13,720 nt of DNA from an uncultured Faecalibacterium sp. (GTDB taxonomy: Bacteria; Bacillota; Clostridia; Oscillospirales; Ruminococcaceae), in contig CABQHF010000031.1 in assembly GCA_902463905.1 (NCBI GenBank), positions 1-13,720 of the forward strand, read 5' to 3'. Shown piece after piece: positions 1-5,989 of this stretch; the stretch's first letter is position 1, and every line of letters starts with the position of its first letter. The notes under the pieces are model-generated. The model worked only from the letters and a program-made list of their open reading frames with translations. It had not been told where the DNA came from and made no database searches. The position numbers were made by a program, and so were the translations under genes.

Positions 1-1465
1 TGTGGTAGGTGCCGCACTTCTTGCAGTAGAAGGCCGGGATGGGCACGCCCCAGGTGCGCTGACGGCTGATGCACCAGTCGTTGCGGTCCCGGACCATGCC
101 GGTCATACGGTCATGACCCCAATCCGGCATCCAGGTGACCGTGTCGATGGCCTTGTACACGTCCTCGCGGAACTTGGCGATGGAGCAGAACCACTGCTCG
201 GTGGCACGGAAGATGATGGGGTGATGGCAGCGCCAGCAGTGCGGGTACTGATGCTTGATGTGCAGCTGACCCATCACGGCACCGGAAGCGGTCAGGTCGG
301 CCAGGATGGTCTTGTTGGCTGCCCAGACACGCTGACCTGCGTACTTGCCGGCCAGGTCGGTCAGGTAGCCGCCATCGTCCACGGGGACGGTGATGGGCAC
401 CTGGGGGTACTTCTGGCAGACGTTGAAGTCGTCCACGCCGTGGCCGCCTGCGGTATGAACGCAGCCGGAACCGCTTTCCAGGGTGACGTGGTCGCCCAGG
501 ATCACATAGCCCTCCTTGGGCAGGTAGACGTGGTTGTAACGCATCAGCTCGAACTCAGCACCGCTGACCGGCTCGCCCACGACCTCGTACTCCTCGATGT
601 GGCAGGCGTCCATGACGCTCTTGACCAGATCGGTGGCCATGATATGGTACTCATCGCCGATCTTGACGAAGGAGTACTCGAACTGGCCGTTCAGGCAGAT
701 GGCCTCGTTGGCGGGCAGAGTCCAGGTGGTGGTGGTCCAGATCACGAAGTAGGTCTTGTCCATCGGGATGCCGTGCTTTGCCAGCACACCGTTGGGATCC
801 TGAGAGACATGGAAGCGGACGAAGATGGAATCGCAGTCATCCTCACCGTACTCGATCTCGGCCTCAGCCAGGGCGGTACGGCAGTCCGGGCACCAGTACA
901 CGGGCTTCAGGCCCTTGTAGATGTAGCCCTTCTTGGCCATCTCGCCGAAGATCTCGATCTGGCGTGCCTCAAACTCAGGCTTCAAGGTCAGGTAGGGGTG
1001 CTCGAAGTCACCGATGACGCCCAGACGCTTGAACTGGTCGCTCATGATGTCGATGTGCTCGGTGGCGAACTTTTCGCAGATCTGGCGCAGCTCCAGCTTG
1101 GAGATGTCCTTCTTCTTGTCGCCGACGGAGGACAGGGCCTTGAGCTCGATGGGCAGGCCGTGGGTATCAAAGCCGGGTACATAGGGAGCCTGATAGCCCT
1201 CCATGTTCTTCTCGCGGATGATGATATCCTTGATGATCTTGTTCAGGGCGGTGCCCATGTGGATGTTGCCGTTTGCATACGGAGGGCCGTCATGCAGGAT
1301 GAACTGCGGCTTGCCCTCGTTGTGCTTCATAAGCTGGTTGTACAGGTCGTTGTCGTCCCAGTCCTTGAGCATGACCGGCTCCTTCTTGGGCAGACCGGCA
1401 CGCATCTCAAACAGGGTCTTGGGCAGATTCAGGGTACTGTCGTACTGAGATTTGTTTTTAGCCAA
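1..1465 (-). CDS. ileS: Isoleucyl-tRNA synthetase, N-terminal part (C-terminus outside window)
   Basis: Class I aminoacyl-tRNA synthetase that charges tRNA-Ile in the cytoplasm. Of the full protein, 488 codons are visible. The HIGH-type ATP-binding signature appears as HDGPPYANGNIHMGT (residues 58-72, HMGT form). The CP1 editing domain follows: the threonine-rich WTTTTWTLPAN motif (243-253, with Thr where many IleRSs have Pro) and GSGCVHTAGGHGVDD (about 332-346), whose His and Asp are typical of the editing pocket. A CWRC pair is at 410-413 and WCISRQRTWGVPIP begins at 464. KMSKS and the anticodon-binding domain lie beyond the left edge. The start is TTG: no in-frame ATG precedes the family N-terminus, and GAGGAG lies 10 bases upstream of it. 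The gene follows divIVA by 39 bases, the divIVA-ileS order known from Bacillus. There is no room for a T-box leader directly upstream, so it probably depends on the sepF operon promoter. Confidence 0.97.
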   Translation of the reverse strand, partial: MAKNKSQYDSTLNLPKTLFEMRAGLPKKEPVMLKDWDDNDLYNQLMKHNEGKPQFILHDGPPYANGNIHMGTALNKIIKDIIIREKNMEGYQAPYVPGFDTHGLPIELKALSSVGDKKKDISKLELRQICEKFATEHIDIMSDQFKRLGVIGDFEHPYLTLKPEFEARQIEIFGEMAKKGYIYKGLKPVYWCPDCRTALAEAEIEYGEDDCDSIFVRFHVSQDPNGVLAKHGIPMDKTYFVIWTTTTWTLPANEAICLNGQFEYSFVKIGDEYHIMATDLVKSVMDACHIEEYEVVGEPVSGAEFELMRYNHVYLPKEGYVILGDHVTLESGSGCVHTAGGHGVDDFNVCQKYPQVPITVPVDDGGYLTDLAGKYAGQRVWAANKTILADLTASGAVMGQLHIKHQYPHCWRCHHPIIFRATEQWFCSIAKFREDVYKAIDTVTWMPDWGHDRMTGMVRDRNDWCISRQRTWGVPIPAFYCKKCGTYH

Positions 1466-1475
1466 TGGTTACACT

Positions 1476-1481
1476 CTCCTC
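1476..1481 (-). promoter_or_regulatory. Ribosome binding site that fixes the TTG start of ileS
   Basis: On the minus strand GAGGAG stands 10 bases before TTG (1463-1465). The TTG frame gives the expected short N-terminus before the LPKTLFEMRAGLP region of IleRS, and no ATG or GTG in that frame competes. Confidence 0.75.
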
Positions 1482-1497
1482 TATATTTGCTTATAGA
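1480..1497 (-). repeat. Small inverted repeat in the divIVA-ileS gap
   Basis: The arms TCTATA and TATAGA are perfectly complementary around a 6-base spacer. The downstream arm runs into the ileS ribosome binding site, so an RNA hairpin could partly mask it. The stem is only six A/U-rich pairs, so it is weak and may be chance. Confidence 0.35.
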
Positions 1498-1504
1498 CGC
1501 CCGG

Positions 1505-2326
1505 TCACTCGCTGAACTTGACACCCTGGAAGGCATCGTAGTCCGGCTCGTCCGGCTTTGCGTCTGCAGGAGGATCCAGCTTGAGCTGGCTTTCATCCTT
1601 TTCCCAGAAATCCTCGCTGCTCTCAGCCGCCTTGTCCTCTTCGGCATCGGCGGCAGAATCGGTTTTCTTATCTTCGGCATCCGGCTCCTGTGCAGGGGCC
1701 TCGGCCTTAGGCTGTTGGTCGGCAGTATCCTGTGCAGGCTCTTCTGCATCGGGCTTGTCTGCGGCCTTTTTGTCGTCAGCGCCATCCTTGCCGTCCTCGT
1801 CCTTCTGGAACTCCGGCAGACGGCTCAGCGACTCCACATGGCTGCGGTACAGGTTGAGCACATCGGACTTGAAGCGGGTCACTTCCAGACGGACGCGGTC
1901 GTACTCGCGCTCCTCGGCCAGACGCTTGTCGTTGGCCTCGCTCTCGATCTCGTCGGCGCGGTCGCTTGCCTTCTGCAGCAGCTCGTTGGCGTCGCGGATG
2001 ATGTCGTCCCCGCGCAGGTTGGCACGGTGGATGATCTCTTCCGCCTTCTGGTTGGCTTCCCGGATGACGTTTTCGCCCATGCGCTGAGCATTGATCAGCG
2101 CGCTCTTGAGCATCTCGCCGTCGGCCTCAAAGCTCTGCAGCTCGCGGTGCAGGCGCTGGTTCTCCGCCGTCAGATCTGCGATCTGCTTGCGGAGCTGCTC
2201 GGCCTGTGCATCGTCCTGCTGCAGCTGCTCCTCGACCTTGTCCAGAAAACGATCCACGTCCTCCGTCCGGTAGCCGCGGAGGTTTTTTTCAAATTGCACG
2301 GAACGGACATCCTGCGGGGTCAGCAT
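1505..2326 (-). CDS. divIVA: DivIVA-family cell division/polarity protein
   Basis: A 273-residue DivIVA homologue: a coiled-coil scaffold that collects at curved membrane near septa and poles and recruits partners. Residues 1-35 match the family N-terminus (MLTPQDVRSVQFEKNLRGY, then TEDVDRFL). The membrane-contact loop is NLRGY, keeping the Arg but with Leu where B. subtilis has Phe17. Residues about 25-165 are a heptad-rich coiled coil (VEEQLQQ through EIESEANDKRLAEER). The last ~100 residues are low-complexity Ala/Asp/Glu/Lys/Pro, strongly acidic and probably disordered, ending in DYDAFQGVKFSE. GGGAGGAAAG lies a few bases before the ATG. It follows ylmH by 21 bases and precedes ileS. The family call is secure; the tail has no assigned role. 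Confidence 0.95.
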   Translation of the reverse strand: MLTPQDVRSVQFEKNLRGYRTEDVDRFLDKVEEQLQQDDAQAEQLRKQIADLTAENQRLHRELQSFEADGEMLKSALINAQRMGENVIREANQKAEEIIHRANLRGDDIIRDANELLQKASDRADEIESEANDKRLAEEREYDRVRLEVTRFKSDVLNLYRSHVESLSRLPEFQKDEDGKDGADDKKAADKPDAEEPAQDTADQQPKAEAPAQEPDAEDKKTDSAADAEEDKAAESSEDFWEKDESQLKLDPPADAKPDEPDYDAFQGVKFSE

Positions 2327-2345
2327 AATTCTTTCCTCCCATTGC

Positions 2346-2359
2346 TTTCAATATTGAAA
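2346..2359. repeat. Perfect 14-bp palindrome across the ylmH stop codon
   Basis: TTTCAATATTGAAA reads identically on both strands, includes the ylmH TGA stop and lies 19 bases before the divIVA start. It could be a protein-binding site or a weak RNA structure. By simple base-pairing odds about one such palindrome is expected by chance in a window this size, so function is unproven. Confidence 0.3.
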
Positions 2360-3166
2360 AAACTCAATGATCAATCGTTCCTTCTTGCTCTTTCCGGGCA
2401 GCGCCGTAAGGGCAAAGCGGCCCTTGCCGCGCACCGTGAACACATCCGCCTCATACACCGGGGCCGACGGTTTCTCCACCGGCAGGTGGTTGATCTCCAC
2501 CCGGCCTGCCGTAACGAGCTCACTGGCCTGCCCACGGCTGCAATGCAGCATGGCAGCCAGCACAGCGTCCAGCCGCAGGGACGAGACCGTGGCAGTGCAT
2601 TTGCGGCGTTCCGCCTCCCGGAATTCCGGCACCTCGTCCGGTGCCAGGAGCCGGGTGGCAAGCTCGGTGCGGCCTGCCTGCAGCAGTTCCTGACAGATCA
2701 GCCGGGCAGCCGGTTCCAGCGCGAACACATAGGCCGTGCCGGGCGTATCCGGCGGCAGGACGATATCGCCCAGTGCCTCGCGCCGGATCTCCAGCCCCAT
2801 CAGGCTGCCCAGATAGTCCTTGTGGGCAGGCAGCGCTGCCCCGGCCTGTGCGCGGCACTGCAGCTGCACACAGCAGATGGGGTTTTCCGGGTAGCTGAAC
2901 TCCGGCTCCAGGCAGAGGACCCGGCGTTCCGCCTGAGGCCAGCCGCCGTCAAAACGGAAACCGTCCTCCACCCCGGCGCGGCCCAGCGCGGCGCGGGCAA
3001 GATCCTGCTCGCGGTCGCTCAGAAAACCGGAATACCGGGCGATGCCGCGGGCCTGAGCGGTACGAGCAAGATCCTCGATGTGCCGCATCAGAAAGCGCTC
3101 TTCATCGGTGCGGGCCGGGACAAAGCCCCGGACAGCAGGAACGGCAGGATCAATAGAACGCGCCAT
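2348..3166 (-). CDS. ylmH: YlmH-type S4-domain RNA-binding protein
   Basis: A 272-residue protein of the YlmH family, encoded between sepF and divIVA in many Bacillota. Family members bind RNA through an S4 domain and associate with the ribosome; some are implicated in rescue of stalled 50S-peptidyl-tRNA, a knowledge-based statement not seen here. The central signature HKDYLGSLMGLEIRREALGD (115-134) is characteristic, and an S4 fold covers about 194-253 (LRLDAVLAAMLHCSRGQA, then VTAGRVEIN). The start is the ATG at 3166, with GGAG upstream inside the sepF coding end. It overlaps sepF by 17 bases, suggesting coupled translation. An upstream in-frame GTG at 3193 lacks a binding site. Length is close to the usual ~260. 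Confidence 0.93.
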   Translation of the reverse strand: MARSIDPAVPAVRGFVPARTDEERFLMRHIEDLARTAQARGIARYSGFLSDREQDLARAALGRAGVEDGFRFDGGWPQAERRVLCLEPEFSYPENPICCVQLQCRAQAGAALPAHKDYLGSLMGLEIRREALGDIVLPPDTPGTAYVFALEPAARLICQELLQAGRTELATRLLAPDEVPEFREAERRKCTATVSSLRLDAVLAAMLHCSRGQASELVTAGRVEINHLPVEKPSAPVYEADVFTVRGKGRFALTALPGKSKKERLIIEFFQY

Positions 3167-3611
3167 TGTTCTCCAGCTCGTCCAGCAGATCACCCATGAT
3201 GTCTACATTGTACGGGGTGATGATGAAGGTGCTGTTGGCCACACGCTTGATCTGGCCGTTGTTGGCATAGGCCACACCGGACAGGAAGTCCACCAGGCGG
3301 CGGGACACTTCCTTGTTGGTGGACTCCAGGTTCAGCACCACGGTGCGCTTGTTGTTCAGGTGGTCGGCAATGGTGCTGGCATCCTCAAAGCGCTCCGGCT
3401 TGACCAGGACCACCTTGAGCTGGGTGGTGGCATGGATGTTGACCACCTTGTTCTTCTTGGGGCCCTCAACAGGCTCCTCTTCCTCGTCGTCCGCACCCAG
3501 ACCGACACCGTTATTGTTGTTCACCATCTGGGGACCATCGTCGATGTACTGATCCTCGTACTCATCCTCCGAGCCGAACAGGCCCTTTTTGAGGCTATCT
3601 ACCAAAGACAT
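3150..3611 (-). CDS. sepF: SepF cell division protein (YlmF, DUF552)
   Basis: A 153-residue SepF: the FtsZ-binding membrane anchor of the division septum. Residues 1-13 (MSLVDSLKKGLFG) form the amphipathic membrane-binding helix. An acidic, Asn-rich linker (14-55) follows, then the SepF core (about 60-145), including VVLNLEST, VSRRLVDFLSGVAYANNG, the glycine-containing dimer region, and STFIITPYNVDI. The start is the ATG at 3611, preceded by AAAGGAG at 8 bases; an in-frame ATG 63 bases upstream would add an atypical leader overlapping the hairpin region. First gene of a sepF-ylmH-divIVA-ileS unit with its own promoter. In B. subtilis the order is ylmD-ylmE-sepF-ylmG-ylmH-divIVA, so ylmE and ylmG are missing from this locus. 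Confidence 0.96.
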   Translation of the reverse strand: MSLVDSLKKGLFGSEDEYEDQYIDDGPQMVNNNNGVGLGADDEEEEPVEGPKKNKVVNIHATTQLKVVLVKPERFEDASTIADHLNNKRTVVLNLESTNKEVSRRLVDFLSGVAYANNGQIKRVANSTFIITPYNVDIMGDLLDELENNGAFY

Positions 3612-3619
3612 ACAATCTG

Positions 3620-3626
3620 CTCCTTT
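3620..3626 (-). promoter_or_regulatory. Ribosome binding site of sepF
   Basis: AAAGGAG on the minus strand, 8 bases before ATG at 3611. It decides the start against the longer frame beginning at 3674. Confidence 0.85.
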
Positions 3627-3632
3627 CATTCG

Positions 3633-3649
3633 GGCAGCGCCCGGCTGCC
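3633..3649 (-). repeat. GC-rich hairpin in the sepF leader
   Basis: Six perfectly complementary bases on each side (GGCAGC / GCTGCC) around a 5-base loop, in the transcribed leader 6 bases upstream of the ribosome binding site. There is no U-run, so it is not a terminator; it could stabilise the transcript or tune translation. Confidence 0.5.
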
Positions 3650-3686
3650 TGGCATACTTTGCAAAAGAATGCAAATAGCTTTTACT

Positions 3687-3715
3687 ATTATCGGATTTTT
3701 TGACACGGATGTCAA
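3687..3715 (-). promoter_or_regulatory. Sigma-A type promoter for sepF-ylmH-divIVA-ileS
   Basis: On the minus strand TTGACA (3710-3715, perfect -35) is separated by exactly 17 bases from GATAAT (3687-3692, five of six -10 matches). The predicted start of transcription is near 3680, leaving a leader of about 70 bases before sepF. The -35 begins 3 bases after the HlyD-like gene's stop codon (3719-3721), so division genes can be expressed independently of mutSL. Confidence 0.85.
3700..3715. promoter_or_regulatory. Palindrome overlapping the sepF -35 element (possible operator)
   Basis: TTGACAtccgTGTCAA (minus strand) is a perfect 6-bp inverted repeat with a 4-base centre whose first arm is the -35 box. 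It is not followed by a U-run in the direction of transcription, so it does not look like a terminator for the preceding gene. Repressor binding is inference. Confidence 0.35.
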
Positions 3716-3718
3716 TAA

Positions 3719-5038
3719 CTACAAAAGTTTTCCGTCGTACAAATTTTGTCCGGAAACGATTATTTCGTCATAAAGCCGCACCTGGCTCACCGATCCGTCG
3801 GTCCCCTTGGGCAAAACGAGGATATAATCGCCGTCGGTCACCAGCGGATGGTCGGCGTCCACGGGGTCGATCTTGCAGAAACGAGCGATGTTGCCGTACT
3901 TGACATACACGCCGGGGATGTAGTTCTCGCCCTGGGTCTCCGCCTCGGTGCCGTCCTCTTTCAGGTAGTGCACCGCCGACGCCGGGACGCGCAGGCCGGT
4001 GCTCTCCCCTACCGAGATGCGGGCCGCAGCATGGTTCAGGCTGAGCACATCGCCGTTGATGACGTTGCAGGTGAGCACGAAGCGGGCTGCGTCCTGCTCT
4101 TCATCAATGGTCACCTCCGACACGGTGGCCTTGAAGGACTTGTCCGTCTGGCCGGGAAAATAGATCTGCACACTGGAACGCAGGGGCTTGCCGTCCTGGC
4201 CCAGGAGCTTTTCGCCCTGCTTGGCCGAGCACACGCCCACATAGCGCCAGGTGAAGCCGGAAACGATCTTGCCGGCACCGTCCAGCGGCAGCTCCGGGTC
4301 AGTATCCAGCCAGGCCTTGAGCTGCGCCGGATCCTGTGCCAGGATATCATCTGCACCGGCATTCAGCCGCCCGCTGCTGGAGGCCCGGACGAAGTAGCCG
4401 GTCTGCGGGGCAGTGATCTGGGTGGGGTTGCCCAGCTGGGCCTGCACGCTCTGGGCCTGCTGGGTCAGTGCCGAGATCTGGTCGGTGAAGTTAGCGGAAT
4501 CGCCGGTGGCGATCCAGAGCTTGTTCTGCGCCAGCAGGTAAGTGTTGGCGCCACTGTCCACCTCGCCGTAGTCACCGGCATCCAGCACATCCATCATATC
4601 GTATAAAGCGGCCGAGCGCTCCCGCAGCAGGGTATCCAGCTGCAGGGAGGTGGTGTTCTGGGAGCGCTGCAGCAGGTCGATCTGCTCGGTGAGCTGGGTG
4701 AGCTGCTGGCGCAGCACCGCCTGCGAAGCGTCGCTGTAGATCTCCGCCACAGCCGTTCCTGCCGAAACGCGTTCGCCGTCCGCTGCCAGATAGCCCAGGG
4801 TGCCGCTACCGGAGACATACACCTCATCAAACAGCAATACGCCGTCGGCGTCCACATTGTCCGACACGGTGGCCGGCATAGCGGTCTCATATTCGTTCTG
4901 CGGGAAGAGGATGTGCATGGCCTGATAGCCCACATAACACGCGGCCACCAGCAAAAACGCCGCCAGCACACCGGCCATCACCGCCAGCGGATGCGGTTCC
5001 TTGCGCTCCCTCCGGCTCTTTTCTGCCATATCGGCCAT
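3719..5038 (-). CDS. HlyD-like single-pass membrane protein, function unassigned
   Basis: A 439-residue protein: basic cytoplasmic N-terminus (KSRRERKEPH), one membrane span (about 18-40), and a large extracytoplasmic part. That part resembles membrane-fusion/HlyD proteins: a first half-lipoyl segment (about 58-102, including VSAGTAVAEIYSD), an alpha-helical/coiled-coil hairpin (about 103-205), a second half-lipoyl segment (about 206-222, ITAPQTGYFV), and beta-rich domains to the end (including LRVPASAVHY, 349-358). No ABC or RND transporter gene is adjacent, so an efflux-adaptor role is not supported by context. The ATG at 5038 has AAAGGA 9 bases upstream inside the end of miaA, and the gap is 6 bases, so it is probably translated with miaA. 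From memory, similar HlyD-like genes recur next to sepF in Clostridia, which would fit an envelope or division role; that is inference. Confidence 0.8.
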   Translation of the reverse strand: MADMAEKSRRERKEPHPLAVMAGVLAAFLLVAACYVGYQAMHILFPQNEYETAMPATVSDNVDADGVLLFDEVYVSGSGTLGYLAADGERVSAGTAVAEIYSDASQAVLRQQLTQLTEQIDLLQRSQNTTSLQLDTLLRERSAALYDMMDVLDAGDYGEVDSGANTYLLAQNKLWIATGDSANFTDQISALTQQAQSVQAQLGNPTQITAPQTGYFVRASSSGRLNAGADDILAQDPAQLKAWLDTDPELPLDGAGKIVSGFTWRYVGVCSAKQGEKLLGQDGKPLRSSVQIYFPGQTDKSFKATVSEVTIDEEQDAARFVLTCNVINGDVLSLNHAAARISVGESTGLRVPASAVHYLKEDGTEAETQGENYIPGVYVKYGNIARFCKIDPVDADHPLVTDGDYILVLPKGTDGSVSQVRLYDEIIVSGQNLYDGKLL

Positions 5039-5044
5039 TATCCA

Positions 5045-5989
5045 TCATCCTTTCGATAAAAATTCCTGTACGGTGCTGCAGGCGCACTGCTGCACATCCG
5101 GCGCACCGGCATCCAGCCAGACCACGCCGTCCATGTGGCGGAACCAGGTCAGCTGCCGCTTGGCGTAGTTGCGGGAGGCCTGCCTGAGCTTGTCGGCACA
5201 GGCTTCCAGCGAAGCGGTCTGCTCAAAATACGGGAAGAATTCCTTATAACCAATGGCCTGTGCTGCGGTGCGGAAGCGGCCGCGGTTGTTCCAGACCAGT
5301 TCCGCCTCTGCCAGCAGGCCTGCGTTCAGCATTTTGTCCACCCGCAGGTCGATGCGGCGGTACAGCGCCGCCCGGTCCGGGAAATCCAGCCCCAGGATCA
5401 GGCTGCGGTAGGGGCGCTCCGGCGGCAGGGACTCTGCTTTCTGTTCACTCAGGCGCTTGCCGGTGGCGCGGTAGTGTTCCAGCGCCCGCAGCACCCGCAC
5501 CTGATTGTTGGGGTGGATGACGGCCGCCGCTTCCGGGTCCACCTGCTGCAGTTCGGCGTAGAGCGCCGCGCCGCCTTTTTCGGCAAGTTCCGCCGCCAGC
5601 TGCTCCCGCAGGCCTGCCGGGGCTTTTTCTTCGGTGAAGCGCACGCCATACAGAAAGCTCTGTACATATAGACCGGTGCCGCCCACGAGGATGGGCAGAT
5701 GCCCCCGGGCGGAGATCTCCTGCTCCAGACGGCCTGCCATGGCGGTGAAATCTGCTACGCTGAACGGTGCGTCCGGCTCCAGAATGTCCACTCCGTGGTG
5801 GGGGATGCCGTGGGTCTCTCCCGGGGTGACCTTGGCCGTGCCCACATCCAGACCTTTATAGATCTGCATGGAGTCGGCACTGATCACTTCGCCCCGGAAC
5901 TGTTCGGCCAGAGCCACGCCCAAGGCCGTTTTGCCGGTGGCAGTGGGACCCACCACCGCCACAACGGGATGTTTAAACGATGCGTCCAA
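5045..5989 (-). CDS. miaA: tRNA dimethylallyltransferase
   Basis: A 314-residue MiaA, which adds a dimethylallyl group to N6 of A37 in tRNAs reading codons that begin with U, giving i6A37, the substrate of MiaB. Visible motifs: P-loop GPTATGKT (14-21), SADSMQIYKGLDVGTAK (37-53, with the catalytic-region Asp), GGTGLYVQ (103-110), AIGYKE (245-250) and RNYAKRQLTWFR (273-284). Length is typical. The start is TTG: no in-frame ATG or GTG exists between the binding site AAAGGAG and this codon, and the next GTG would remove most of the first beta strand. It overlaps the mutL end by 17 bases. mutL-miaA adjacency is also known from Escherichia coli, where hfq follows; here an HlyD-like gene follows instead. 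Confidence 0.96.
   Translation of the reverse strand: MDASFKHPVVAVVGPTATGKTALGVALAEQFRGEVISADSMQIYKGLDVGTAKVTPGETHGIPHHGVDILEPDAPFSVADFTAMAGRLEQEISARGHLPILVGGTGLYVQSFLYGVRFTEEKAPAGLREQLAAELAEKGGAALYAELQQVDPEAAAVIHPNNQVRVLRALEHYRATGKRLSEQKAESLPPERPYRSLILGLDFPDRAALYRRIDLRVDKMLNAGLLAEAELVWNNRGRFRTAAQAIGYKEFFPYFEQTASLEACADKLRQASRNYAKRQLTWFRHMDGVVWLDAGAPDVQQCACSTVQEFLSKG

Noticed and set aside
1466..1504. T-box riboswitch for ileS
   Set aside because: Only 39 bases separate divIVA from ileS, too short for a T-box leader, and no specifier or antiterminator sequence is seen.
2..3199. Plus-strand open frame of 1065 codons opposite ileS, divIVA and ylmH, with similar long frames opposite mutS, miaB, the HlyD-like gene and mutL
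   Set aside because: Its codons lie in register with the three real minus-strand genes, which happen to share a frame. Stops opposite them would need TTA, CTA or TCA codons, which are rare in GC-rich genes. The translation resembles no protein family and has no plausible start.
3612..3674. Longer N-terminus for sepF
   Set aside because: The added codons cover the leader hairpin and ribosome binding site, and MSLVDSLKKGLFG is the expected SepF N-terminus.
3700..3715. Palindrome as terminator of the HlyD-like gene
   Set aside because: In the transcribed direction the stem is followed by A residues, not U, and has only six pairs.
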